This document shows positions 54,347 to 63,111 of a DNA stretch of 64,000 nucleotides, one piece after another (position 1 is the stretch's first letter; each line of letters begins with the position of its first letter). The stretch is from Rhizobium oryzihabitans. GTDB lineage: Bacteria > Pseudomonadota > Alphaproteobacteria > Rhizobiales > Rhizobiaceae. The stretch spans positions 2,748,501 to 2,812,500 of the forward strand of contig NZ_CP048632.1 of the NCBI RefSeq assembly GCF_010669145.1. The letters run 5' to 3'. A program made the translations under genes and the position numbers. The notes under the pieces were generated by a model, which did no database searches, was not told the origin of the DNA, and worked only from the letters and a program-made list of their open reading frames with translations.

Positions 54347-54904
54347 TTATGTGGCGCTGTGGCCCAATGCATCCATTGCCGCGGTGACGATCAGCCCGCG
54401 CCATTCTTGTGTCAGCTTTGTCCGGGTCGCCAAGCCGGCGCAGACGCCCAGGCCGGAAAACGCGCTGGTCACCCGGATCAACCGTTCCATATCGAGGTTG
54501 CCCATGTCGATGCCCAGCGCTTCGTACATCATGAAGCCGATTTCGTTCATCTCCGCATCTTCCGGGTTGGGATCCAGCGCTATGCGGTTGGAAAGTGCAG
54601 AGACTCCCGGTTGGCGAAAGGAAAAATCGACAGCCTCTTCCACGACGGCGAGGTCACGTGCCCGGCCGACCGGTAGAGATTTGACGTTGTCGCGAACTTC
54701 CCGGACGTGTTCCCTGAGCGCTTTGACGACAGCGTCATATATCGCCTGTTTGCTTGGAAAATGATGCAACAGCCCGGTTTTCGAATAACCGACCGTATCC
54801 GCGATTTGTTGAACCGAGGTATGCGAAAAACCGTGCTTCGCAAACAGTCCGGCGGCACAGTCGATGATCTCGGCTTCAATCTGGGATTTTGTCGGTCGGA
54901 GCAT
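54347..54904 (-). CDS. TetR-family regulator
   Basis: A 185-residue TetR protein. The DNA-binding helix-turn-helix is TSVQQIADTVGYSKTGLLHHF at about residues 28-48; the C-terminal ligand domain is not similar to a named family. It starts at the ATG at 54904. It precedes the SpoIIM-like gene on the same strand, and the intervening region carries direct-repeat operator candidates, so this regulator probably controls that gene. No matching motif was seen at its own promoter. Confidence 0.85.
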   Translation of the reverse strand: MLRPTKSQIEAEIIDCAAGLFAKHGFSHTSVQQIADTVGYSKTGLLHHFPSKQAIYDAVVKALREHVREVRDNVKSLPVGRARDLAVVEEAVDFSFRQPGVSALSNRIALDPNPEDAEMNEIGFMMYEALGIDMGNLDMERLIRVTSAFSGLGVCAGLATRTKLTQEWRGLIVTAAMDALGHSAT

Positions 54905-55591
54905 GTCTTGAACGTTTTATTCGATGATTGAGTATGTGACGGATATACCTGTCCACAGGCCACCATACGAGAGAGGGCGGTGTTTGTCTTTCGATTATTC
55001 ATCGACGGCAAACGACTGACCGCGCCACGGTACGTTTATCTGATGAGTGATGGTTGGCTCATGTGGTGAAGAGCTGAAGTGGCGCACCGCGCCGGGTGAT
55101 GATGAGAACTACGTCTACGCTATAGCCCTCCTTTAGGCCAGCTTGCATCACCTGCGACCCGCAAAGTCAGCCGCCTACCCTGAGGGCACAAGGAGATCCG
55201 GAAAGATATTACTTCTGAACGATTGCGCCACGACCAATGTCTGAAATTGGGCCGGTTGCAGACCGTCCGGTCTTGGTAGCGTGGTGACAAGCTGCTATAG
55301 AGCCGGGCGACCTCTATGACTGCTTCCGACCCCATTGCGGCCGTTCGATGATATGAGACGAAGACAGCTAAAGCGGACCGTATAAGTCCCTGTCATATTG
55401 CTGCAGGTTTCAGGATTTTTGCGACAAATTACGGACAGCCTTACAGCTTGGCTGGCTGATAGCCGAAACCACCAATCTCAGCCGTCACGTTTTGTTAAGT
55501 ACGAATCCATTCGATAAAATCTTAGTCTTAATGCCGCGCGTGTACGCCATTAGTGGTCGACACCATAGTAATCCAAGCGGGGAGACTTCAC
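54905..55591. other. Atypical intergenic stretch
   Basis: No convincing gene over nearly 690 bases. Short open frames lack ribosome sites and known motifs. Composition is less GC-rich than the surrounding genes, and the stretch looks like decayed DNA. The esterase promoter must lie near its right end. Confidence 0.4.
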
Positions 55592-56518
55592 ATGCGACGA
55601 TGTTTTCTGAATACCTTACTGATAGCTGTCATCGCCGGCTTCAGCGTCCCGAGTGGTCCGACGCACACGTACGCTCAGTCGACTCCAAAAGCCCAGTTGG
55701 GAGAGGGGCGCGCATACGAGGTGATCGATAGCGAAGTCTGGGATGTGCCCGATCCGGTTTCCGGTCGCACTTACCAAGTCTTCGTCGCCTTACCACCGTC
55801 CTATGCGAAGGAACCTCAGCGGCGTTACCCCGTGCTTTACGTCACCGATGCTGATTACGCTTTCCCGATCATCCGGCAGATTGGCCGCCGTCTGAACGTC
55901 GAAGGGCCCCGGATCGAGGAGTTCATTCTTGTCGGTTTGTCTTATGGAAAGGGTGAGGATGGCAAGGTCAGCCGTCAGCGCGACTACACCCCCACGTCGA
56001 ACGGTCCAAGGAGCGCACCTGCTGGTGCGATCCATGGGCAGGGACGGGCCTATCAGCGATATTTGGGTGATCAGGTGAAACCATCTATCGCCGCCCGCTA
56101 TCGTACCGATCCCGCCAGATCGCTCTTCCTTGGCCACTCCTACGGTGCTTTGCTTGGCGCACAGATCCTGTTCACCGAACCTGGCTTGTTTAGCGGCTAT
56201 ATCCTCGGGAGCCCCTCTCTCTGGTACGACAAGCGCCACACCTTGAAGCTCGAAACGGATTACGCCACGCGGAACAAGGACCTGCCGGCGAAGGTCTATC
56301 TTTATGTCGGCGCCTTTGAGGCGCAGCGCAAAGGCGACCGGCGCTACAACCAGACGGTGGATATGGTCGCCGACAACCGGGCTTTAGAGGTAGCGTTGCA
56401 GAGCCGAAAGTATCCGAGCCTGCAATTGAAGTCGGCGGTCTTGGACGACGAGGATCACCTCACCGTCGCGCCGCGTGGCTTCACGCGGGGCTTAGAGTAC
56501 CTTCTGGGTGTGCGCTGA
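55592..56518 (+). CDS. Secreted alpha/beta hydrolase (esterase, IroE/Fes-like)
   Basis: A 308-residue protein with a signal peptide (CFLNTLLIAVIAGFSVPSGP) and an alpha/beta-hydrolase domain of the esterase D/enterobactin-esterase type. The nucleophile is in FLGHSYGALLGAQIL, with catalytic His likely in LDDEDHLTVAPRG. It has a good ribosome site (GGGGAGA) before the ATG at 55592. Such proteins hydrolyse siderophores or other esters; the substrate is unknown. It is isolated in an atypical stretch beside a tRNA gene, with codon use less GC-rich than usual, suggesting acquisition. Confidence 0.82.
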   Translation: MRRCFLNTLLIAVIAGFSVPSGPTHTYAQSTPKAQLGEGRAYEVIDSEVWDVPDPVSGRTYQVFVALPPSYAKEPQRRYPVLYVTDADYAFPIIRQIGRRLNVEGPRIEEFILVGLSYGKGEDGKVSRQRDYTPTSNGPRSAPAGAIHGQGRAYQRYLGDQVKPSIAARYRTDPARSLFLGHSYGALLGAQILFTEPGLFSGYILGSPSLWYDKRHTLKLETDYATRNKDLPAKVYLYVGAFEAQRKGDRRYNQTVDMVADNRALEVALQSRKYPSLQLKSAVLDDEDHLTVAPRGFTRGLEYLLGVR

Positions 56519-56943
56519 CAAATCGCATCGAAAACTGGAACGAAGCTGTCGCACGATTCCCACGTTTTGCGAGCATACCAGCCGCGCTGAATTTTCAGTG
56601 GAATATCCGTCACAAAGGTCAGGTGCAAAAGTCGGTCCTACGCGACCGACCTTTGCGATGCCGAATGGCCGCTTCATCCTCCCCAACTGGGCCATTCAGC
56701 CCAAACAGGCCGAGCGGTTGCTTTGGAGAAATTTGCGGCCCGCGTGAAGGCCGGAGTGGAGGCGCATAGCTGCCATTCCAAGCCACATAGGCGACATTTC
56801 CGTAGAGCAATCAATCGACCGCAAACGATTCGAACTTTTCCACCGCCGCTTCTAGGCTTTTTCTGCGTACCGGGCGCATTTACCAGATGCGAAAGCGTAT
56901 GTTCGGCGGCTATAGCGTACTGTGGACGGCAATCGGCGGTATT
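56519..56943. other. Atypical non-coding stretch between the esterase and tRNA-Arg
   Basis: No supported gene. Contains an inverted motif GGTCGGTCC...GCGACCGACC near 56634-56655 and short frames without ribosome sites. It lies directly at the 3' end of the tRNA gene, where integrative elements insert. Confidence 0.4.
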
Positions 56944-57020
56944 TGGCGCACCCGACAGGATTCGAACCTGTGACCTTTGGAATCGGAATCCAACACTCTA
57001 TCCAGCTGAGCTACGGGTGC
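56944..57020 (-). tRNA. tRNA-Arg (CCG)
   Basis: The 77-base gene, CCA included, folds fully: the acceptor stem GCACCCG pairs with CGGGTGC and is followed by GCCA; the D-loop is AGCTCAGCTGGATAGAGT; the anticodon stem TTGGA/TCCAA carries the loop TTCCGAT, whose central bases give anticodon CCG reading CGG; and the T-loop reads GGTTCGAATCC. The CCA end is encoded. Confidence 0.95.
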
Positions 57021-57542
57021 AGCGGTCACGCTTGAATCGCGTGCAGCGGTTGGTTCATACCCCAGCTTTCTTTCCGCATCAATGTCTAAAAATCAAAGAT
57101 TTGCGAAACCTTGCCGGTTTTCCTGTCGTGGCAATGGCGGGGCTTGTTGCGGGGTGGTGGCATCCGCTGTCGGGCAAAAAGGGGCGGTGCGTCGTTTGAC
57201 GTATTGTGTTTTTTGTGGAAAACGGTTTTCCCTTTTAAGTAGTATATTATTGCCCGATCAGGCGGCGATTTCGCCGCTACCGTACGCAGGTGGCCGGATT
57301 GGCGCAACGCCTTTGAAACAAGGAGCGGAAAGGGGATCGGGCCCCTCAAAATCGGCGGGTAATTAGTCGTACTTTTCTTGTCGCCAAGATGTTGATCTGG
57401 CTGTAAAGTTCGGCTATTCGGTTATTAACTGTCAAATTATTATACAATATTAGTATCATCTACATTTATTTGGGATACAGTTTCGGAACGTTGTCGGTTA
57501 TGATTTCGGCAGGGTAAGGGAACGAATCAGGCGGGGGATCGG
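57021..57542. other. Intergenic region between tRNA-Arg and marR
   Basis: No gene recognised. The left part is GC-rich, the right part AT-rich (57400-57480). It holds a perfect GCGGCGA-TT-TCGCCGC inverted repeat (57262-57277) and the AT-rich promoter region of the MarR gene. Confidence 0.4.
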
Positions 57543-58049
57543 ATGGCTTTGCGATTGGCACATAGCAACGGGCCGCGGGCGGAAAAAGCCGAAAGCGGCA
57601 GCATGGAGACGGCGCATCCTGCGACAATCGACTATGGGTTGCTGACGACGGCAATCGGTTATCATTTGCGGCACTCTCAACTTGCCGTGGCAAACGGGTT
57701 CTCCGATGTGCTGGCGGAACTGGGATTGCGGCCGGCCGATTTTTCCGTTCTCGTGATCGTCGGTGGCAATCCGGGCCTCAAGCAGAGCGATGTCGCCGAA
57801 GCGCTTGGCATTCAGCGCGCCAATTTCGTTGCGATCGTCGACAGCATGGAAGACAAGGGATTGCTTGTCCGCCGCAGATCGGAAGAGGACAGGCGCGTTC
57901 ATTTTCTCGATATGACCGATGAAGGCAGCAGCCTTCTCGACCGTCTATCCGATGCATGGCGGGACCGTGAGGAAAAGCTGATCGACAGGATCGGCGGCAA
58001 AAAGGCCCGCGACCAGTTGCTGGCCCTGCTTGGACGTTTGCGGGACTGA
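57543..58049 (+). CDS. MarR-family transcriptional regulator
   Basis: A 168-residue winged-helix regulator. The DNA-binding core is LKQSDVAEALGIQRANFVAIVDSMEDKGLLVRRRSEEDRRVHFLDMTDEG, with the beta-wing RRSEEDRRVHF typical of MarR. The first ~25 residues are an extra polar extension. The ATG at 57543 has a GGGGG site just upstream. No target gene is obvious; these proteins usually respond to phenolics or oxidants and often control a neighbour. Confidence 0.88.
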   Translation: MALRLAHSNGPRAEKAESGSMETAHPATIDYGLLTTAIGYHLRHSQLAVANGFSDVLAELGLRPADFSVLVIVGGNPGLKQSDVAEALGIQRANFVAIVDSMEDKGLLVRRRSEEDRRVHFLDMTDEGSSLLDRLSDAWRDREEKLIDRIGGKKARDQLLALLGRLRD

Positions 58050-58280
58050 AACATCGACAAGGCAGACGGGCGTGCGGCGCTGCGGGTTGTCCTTGCATGG
58101 TGCCGCCCTCAGTCCATTGAGGGCATGGCGACATTAAACCTTTCACGACAGCCTGATCGGCCGCGGATCGATTTGCATTGCAATTTTCCTGTGAAACGGC
58201 CAAGACGCGTCAGCGTGGTTGCGCCTTGGCGCGCCCGCGATCGCAATCTGATGTAGTGGAAAGGCCCGAACGGGGACGCC

Positions 58281-58556
58281 ATGCTGAATATCGATACGAG
58301 CCATCCGCTTTATCGCCCGCTATGGGTCAGATTGCTTATCGTCGGTTTTTGCGCCGCATGGGCCGTTATCGAATTCGTCAATCGCGAGTTTTTCTGGGGA
58401 ACCATCGTCGGTGGCATCGCGGCTTATGCGGCTTATGAGTTGCTGGTGAAGTTCAAACCTGCGAATAGCAGCGGCGTCAGCACAAATGATGCAGGCAAGG
58501 CCGCATCGAATGATGCTGCCGAAAGCGCGCCGGCCGACAAGAACGACGCCGGCTGA
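58281..58556 (+). CDS. Small membrane protein (DUF3329-like)
   Basis: A 91-residue protein starting MLNIDTSHPLYRPLWVRLLI. Two close membrane helices (about residues 14-32 and 37-55) are followed by an Ala/Asp/Asn-rich polar tail (ASNDAAESAPADKNDAG). The HPLYRPLWVR opening fits the DUF3329 pattern from memory; function unknown. It lies 231 bases after marR on the same strand. Confidence 0.65.
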   Translation: MLNIDTSHPLYRPLWVRLLIVGFCAAWAVIEFVNREFFWGTIVGGIAAYAAYELLVKFKPANSSGVSTNDAGKAASNDAAESAPADKNDAG

Positions 58557-58607
58557 GACGCTCCTATCTCTGTTTTGCGCATTTTCAGAGTATAAGACGC
58601 GGCATTT

Positions 58608-59085
58608 TTACCGGAAGTGCGCGCGGGTTCGCTGCATCCGGATCGCCTGGTCGATCAGGAGATTTGCTGCCGTCATGCGCAGTGTCGCATTGTGCCGGAA
58701 TTCCGGCTTAACCCCATCGGGGTGATTGAGCCGGGCGAAGGCGCGGCGTTTCTCCGCCAATGTTGTAGCCGTGTCGGTTTCATCGATTGCCAGTTCCGCC
58801 GAAACATCGGCGAGCGAGGTTTTTTCGAGATATGCCGGCATCGGCTCGGGCTGGGGGGCGGCTCGGGCTCGGGGGAGGAGCGGGATCCGGCAGAAAAGCG
58901 AGATAGGCGTCGAGGTGGCCGTTTGCCGGTGGCGGCGCTTCAGGATGTGTGCCAACGACGAAACCCGAACTGAAACCGGCGATGCGGTGACCGGCGGGCG
59001 GCGGCTGTTCTTCCGCGCTTTCCTCTTCTTTTTCCTGTTTCAGTCTTTCGACCACCGACTGGAAGACGGATTGTCCGAAGAGCAT
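58608..59085 (-). pseudogene. J-domain-like protein with a frameshift
   Basis: Two overlapping minus-strand frames together make one protein. The 5' frame (from 59085) starts MLFGQSVFQSVVERLKQEKE and runs through a Pro-rich linker LPDPAPPPSPS; the 3' frame (to 58608) continues PEPMPAYLEKTSLADVSAEL and then a J-domain-like segment with the HPD-type motif in RAFARLNHPDGVKPEF. The frames are offset by one base, and a run of six G (58853-58858) or five G (58871-58875) lies at the switch point. It may be a real inactivating indel, a sequencing error, or slippage. J-domain proteins stimulate Hsp70; this one is a small non-canonical form. Confidence 0.65.
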
Positions 59086-59157
59086 GCGGCTTTTCCCTGC
59101 ATCAGCCTGAATAGATCCGGCCTTATATAGAATGAAGGTGGCGTCTGGCTTGCCGCG

Positions 59158-60162
59158 TCAGATGCCGGCGAGCTTGCGGCTTTCATCCAGAACCAGGTCG
59201 TAAAGCAGGCGGGCGCTGGGCGGCAAAACGCGGCCTTTGGTGGTGATGATGCTGTAGGGCTTCACCACGAGCTCGAAATCCGTCGGCAGGATGCGCGTGC
59301 GGCCGATGTCGGCCTCCTGACCCGTCACGAACTCGGCCATGTCCTGGGCGATCGGCGCAATCGCATCGGTGTTGCAGATCAGGGCGAGCGTCAGGAGCAT
59401 GGAGGGTGTGTTGATGATGTTGCGCGGCATGGCGACGCCATGGGTGAGGAACACATCTTCCATCGTTCTGCGCAAAAGCGCGCCGGGCGGCTGGAACACC
59501 CAGTCATAGGCGGAAAGGTCATCAAGGGTCACGGGCTCGCCGCCCAGCAGTGGATGGCCTTCGCGCACCACAAGACAGGCACGCTCGATGCCGATTTCAT
59601 GGATGGAGAAGAGGCCTGGATCAAAATCATCCGGGATGCGGCCGATGATGAAGTCATGCCGCGCGGCCAGCAGTTCGCGGGCCAGCACGTTGCTGCTTTC
59701 CACCTGCACGTTGATTTCGATGCCGGGATAGGTGTCCATCGCCCGTTTTATGGCGGGAACGACGAGGCTGACGGCAGGCGCAGTGACGGCGCCGATATAG
59801 ACCGATCCGCCGCTGCCGGATTTCATCTGGTTCAGTTCGCGGCTTGCCTCGCGCAGTTCCAGCAATATGGTGCGGGCCCGGCGGGCCAGCGCCTCGCCGA
59901 ATTTCGTCAGCACCACGCCGCGCGAGGCCCTTTGACAGAGGGGGCTTTTGACGATTGCTTCCATTTCCGAGAGCATGCGCGAGGCCGCCGGCTGCGTCAT
60001 GTTCATCGTGGCGGCCGCAGCGCTGACCTGTCCGTGCTCCTCGATCATGACCAGCATGCGCAGATGGCTCATCTTCAGTCCGGCGCGCAGAAGCGGGTTG
60101 TCCTCAAAGACGAAAAGCGCATCTGTTGTTTGCGTCTGCTCATACACTTTCTGGTTGCTCAT
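59158..60162 (-). CDS. gbpR: LysR-family regulator of chvE
   Basis: A 334-residue LysR-type regulator. The helix-turn-helix is VSAAAATMNMTQPAASRMLSEME at about residues 45-67 and the substrate domain follows (VYIGAVTAPAVSLVVPAIKRAM). Its divergent position next to chvE matches the galactose-binding-protein regulator GbpR of A. tumefaciens, which activates chvE in response to sugars such as arabinose, galactose and fucose. The ATG at 60162 is chosen; another ATG lies at 60174. The intergenic region has a perfect inverted repeat likely to be its binding site. Confidence 0.9.
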   Translation of the reverse strand: MSNQKVYEQTQTTDALFVFEDNPLLRAGLKMSHLRMLVMIEEHGQVSAAAATMNMTQPAASRMLSEMEAIVKSPLCQRASRGVVLTKFGEALARRARTILLELREASRELNQMKSGSGGSVYIGAVTAPAVSLVVPAIKRAMDTYPGIEINVQVESSNVLARELLAARHDFIIGRIPDDFDPGLFSIHEIGIERACLVVREGHPLLGGEPVTLDDLSAYDWVFQPPGALLRRTMEDVFLTHGVAMPRNIINTPSMLLTLALICNTDAIAPIAQDMAEFVTGQEADIGRTRILPTDFELVVKPYSIITTKGRVLPPSARLLYDLVLDESRKLAGI

Positions 60163-60202
60163 GCGCCGCCCCATACCCCTCAATGGTTATTGTATCGATT
60201 TA

Positions 60203-60222
60203 ATATATCATAATTGATATAT
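60203..60222. promoter_or_regulatory. GbpR-type LysR operator
   Basis: ATATATCATAATTGATATAT has perfect 8-base arms around TAAT and fits the LysR T-N11-A pattern. It lies 41 bases upstream of the gbpR ATG and 195 bases before chvE. Confidence 0.7.
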
Positions 60223-60416
60223 GTTGGGCGACATATTCTATTTGACAGTTATATGGATTCAGAACAGTTTGCGGAATGCCGGGGAGGAGCGGCATCTGTT
60301 TCATTTCGCACCTGCGAGATCGAAACGGGCTAAATGCGGCTTCTTCCTCTGACGGCATGAATTTCATGGTGCGCCGCAGCAAGCGGCACCAGAGAAGGGT
60401 TCAAGGGAGAGAGTTA

Positions 60417-61481
60417 ATGAAGTCCATTATTTCGCTGATGGCGGCTTGTGCCATCGGTGCTGCTTCCTTCGCAGCGCCGGCTTTCGCGCAGGACAAGGGT
60501 TCCGTTGGCATTGCCATGCCGACAAAATCTTCCGCGCGCTGGATCGATGACGGCAACAACATCGTCAAGCAGCTCGAGGAAGCCGGTTACAAGACCGACC
60601 TGCAATATGCCGATGACGATATTCCGAACCAGCTTTCCCAGATCGAAAACATGGTCACCAAGGGCGTCAAGGTCCTCGTGATCGCATCGATCGACGGCAC
60701 GACGCTGTCGGACGTTCTGAAGCAGGCCGGCGAGCAGGGCATCAAGGTCATCGCTTATGACCGTCTTATCCGCAACAGCGGCGATGTCAGCTACTACGCA
60801 ACCTTCGACAACTTCCAGGTTGGCGTTCTGCAGGCGACTTCGATCACCGACAAGCTTGGCCTGAAGGACGGCAAGGGTCCGTTCAACATCGAGCTGTTCG
60901 GCGGTTCTCCTGATGATAACAACGCCTTCTTCTTCTATGACGGCGCTATGTCTGTTCTCCAGCCTTACATCGACAGCGGCAAGCTGGTCGTAAAGTCCGG
61001 CCAGACCGGCATGGACAAGGTCGGTACGCTGCGCTGGGATCCGGCAACGGCCCAGGCTCGTATGGATAACCTGCTGTCGGCCTACTACACCGACGCCAAG
61101 GTTGACGCCGTTCTGTCGCCTTACGACGGTCTGTCCATCGGCATCATCTCCTCGCTGAAGGGCGTCGGTTACGGCTCGAAGGACCAGCCGCTGCCGGTCG
61201 TTTCGGGTCAGGATGCCGAAGTTCCCTCTGTCAAGTCGATCATTGCCGGCGAACAGTACTCCACCATCTTCAAGGACACTCGCGAACTTGCGAAGGTTAC
61301 CGTCAACATGGTGAACGCCGTTCTGCAGGGCAAGGAGCCTGAGGTAAACGACACCAAGACCTATGAAAATGGCGTCAAGGTCGTTCCGTCCTACCTCCTG
61401 AAGCCGGTTGCCGTGACCAAGGAGAACTACAAGCAGGTTCTCGTTGACGGCGGTTATTACAAAGAAGACCAGCTGAAATAA
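60417..61481 (+). CDS. chvE: Sugar-binding periplasmic protein ChvE
   Basis: ChvE, 354 residues with signal peptide ([19 protein letters not shown], cleaved near AFA-QD), binds monosaccharides and sugar acids. It signals to the VirA kinase to raise vir induction, steers chemotaxis, and feeds the GguAB transporter. The sequence follows the galactose/xylose-binding fold, with [18 protein letters not shown] at the start and a conserved [21 protein letters not shown] segment ([20 protein letters not shown]). The ATG at 60417 has AAGGGAGAGAG upstream. Codon choice is highly biased, as expected for an abundant protein. Confidence 0.97.
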   Translation: MKSIISLMAACAIGAASFAAPAFAQDKGSVGIAMPTKSSARWIDDGNNIVKQLEEAGYKTDLQYADDDIPNQLSQIENMVTKGVKVLVIASIDGTTLSDVLKQAGEQGIKVIAYDRLIRNSGDVSYYATFDNFQVGVLQATSITDKLGLKDGKGPFNIELFGGSPDDNNAFFFYDGAMSVLQPYIDSGKLVVKSGQTGMDKVGTLRWDPATAQARMDNLLSAYYTDAKVDAVLSPYDGLSIGIISSLKGVGYGSKDQPLPVVSGQDAEVPSVKSIIAGEQYSTIFKDTRELAKVTVNMVNAVLQGKEPEVNDTKTYENGVKVVPSYLLKPVAVTKENYKQVLVDGGYYKEDQLK

Positions 61482-61496
61482 GCTTCACGACACATG

Positions 61497-61526
61497 CGGG
61501 GATGACTTGGCGTCATCCCCGTTTTT
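61497..61526 (+). terminator. Intrinsic terminator/attenuator between chvE and gguA
   Basis: CGGGGATGAC (61497-61506) pairs perfectly with GTCATCCCCG (61512-61521) and is followed by five T. It would let chvE be made in excess of the transporter genes. Confidence 0.9.
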
Positions 61527-61572
61527 CCATAAAAATAAAAACGCCGAAATTAATCGGGCGCTGGATTGCGAT

Positions 61573-63111
61573 ATGGCCAATACCATTCTCGAAATGCGGA
61601 ACATCACCAAGACGTTTCCGGGCGTGAAAGCGCTTGAGAACGTCAACCTCAAGGTTAAAGAGGGTGAGATCCACGCACTCGTCGGTGAGAACGGCGCGGG
61701 GAAGTCGACCTTGATGAAGGTCCTTTCCGGTGTTTATCCCGCCGGCACCTATGAGGGCGAAATCCATTATGAAGGCGCAGTGCGGAATTTTCGCGCCATC
61801 AACGACAGTGAAGATATTGGTATCATCATCATTCACCAGGAGCTTGCGCTTGTGCCGCTCCTGTCGATTGCGGAAAACATCTTCCTTGGCAACGAGGTCG
61901 CCTCGAACGGCGTCATCAGCTGGCAGCAGACCTTCAACCGCACCCGCGAACTTTTAAAGAAGGTGGGCCTGAAGGAATCGCCGGAGACGCTGATCACCGA
62001 TATCGGCGTTGGCAAGCAGCAGCTGGTCGAAATCGCCAAGGCGCTGTCGAAAAGCGTGAAGCTGCTCATTCTCGATGAGCCGACCGCCTCGCTCAACGAA
62101 AGCGATTCCGAGGCGCTGCTCAACCTGTTGATGGAATTCCGCAAGCAGGGCATGACGTCGATCATCATCACCCACAAGCTCAACGAAGTGCGCAAGGTGG
62201 CCGACCAGATCACCGTGCTGCGCGACGGCATGACGGTGAAGACGCTCGACTGTCATCAGGAAGAAATCAGCGAGGATGTCATCATCCGCAACATGGTGGG
62301 ACGCGATCTGGAAGATCGTTATCCGCCGCGCGATGTGCCGATCGGCGAGACCATTCTCGAAGTGAAAAACTGGAACGCCTATCACCAGCAGCACCGCGAC
62401 AGGCAGGTCCTGCACGACATCAATGTCACGGTGCGCAAGGGCGAAGTCGTCGGCATTGCCGGGCTGATGGGAGCAGGGCGCACCGAATTCGCGATGAGCG
62501 TCTTCGGCAAGTCCTATGGCCACAAGATCAGCGGTGAAGTGCGGATCCATGGCAAGCCGGTGGATGTCAGCACCGTGCGCAAGGCGATCGACGCCGGTCT
62601 TGCCTATGTGACCGAGGACCGCAAGCATCTCGGTCTCGTGCTCAACGACAACATTCTGCACAACACCACGCTTGCCAATCTGGCCGGCGTGTCGAAGGCC
62701 AGCGTCATCGACGACATCAAGGAAATGAAGGTGGCGAGCGATTTCCGCACACGCCTTCGCATCCGCTCTTCCGGCATCTTTCAGGAAACGGTCAATCTTT
62801 CGGGTGGCAACCAGCAGAAGGTTGTGCTCTCCAAGTGGCTGTTCTCAGATCCCGACGTGCTGATCCTCGACGAGCCGACACGCGGTATCGACGTCGGCGC
62901 GAAATATGAAATCTACACCATCATCAACCAGCTCGCTGCCGACGGCAAAGGCGTTCTGATGATATCATCGGAAATGCCCGAACTGCTCGGCAATTGCGAC
63001 CGCATCTACGTCATGAACGAAGGCCGCATCGTCGCTGAACTGCCGAAGGGAGAGGCGAGCCAGGAAAGCATCATGCGCGCTATCATGCGCTCAGGGGAGA
63101 AGAACTCATGA
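61573..63111 (+). CDS. gguA: Sugar ABC transporter ATP-binding protein GguA
   Basis: GguA, 512 residues, a fused twin-domain sugar ABC ATPase. The first half has Walker [12 protein letters not shown] near residue 38 and Walker [12 protein letters not shown]; the second half has the degenerate P-loop [10 protein letters not shown] near 300, signature [15 protein letters not shown] and Walker [15 protein letters not shown]. The ATG at 61573 ([15 protein letters not shown]) is used; upstream in-frame codons overlap the terminator. It overlaps the permease start by ATGA. It imports sugars bound by ChvE. Confidence 0.95.
   Translation: MANTILEMRNITKTFPGVKALENVNLKVKEGEIHALVGENGAGKSTLMKVLSGVYPAGTYEGEIHYEGAVRNFRAINDSEDIGIIIIHQELALVPLLSIAENIFLGNEVASNGVISWQQTFNRTRELLKKVGLKESPETLITDIGVGKQQLVEIAKALSKSVKLLILDEPTASLNESDSEALLNLLMEFRKQGMTSIIITHKLNEVRKVADQITVLRDGMTVKTLDCHQEEISEDVIIRNMVGRDLEDRYPPRDVPIGETILEVKNWNAYHQQHRDRQVLHDINVTVRKGEVVGIAGLMGAGRTEFAMSVFGKSYGHKISGEVRIHGKPVDVSTVRKAIDAGLAYVTEDRKHLGLVLNDNILHNTTLANLAGVSKASVIDDIKEMKVASDFRTRLRIRSSGIFQETVNLSGGNQQKVVLSKWLFSDPDVLILDEPTRGIDVGAKYEIYTIINQLAADGKGVLMISSEMPELLGNCDRIYVMNEGRIVAELPKGEASQESIMRAIMRSGEKNS

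Noticed and set aside
55120..55335. A 71-codon minus-strand frame near the TetR gene
   Set aside because: No ribosome site or known family; lies in DNA that looks decayed.
54905..56943. A prophage or insertion sequence beside tRNA-Arg
   Set aside because: No integrase, transposase, phage structural gene or terminal repeat was found, only atypical composition.
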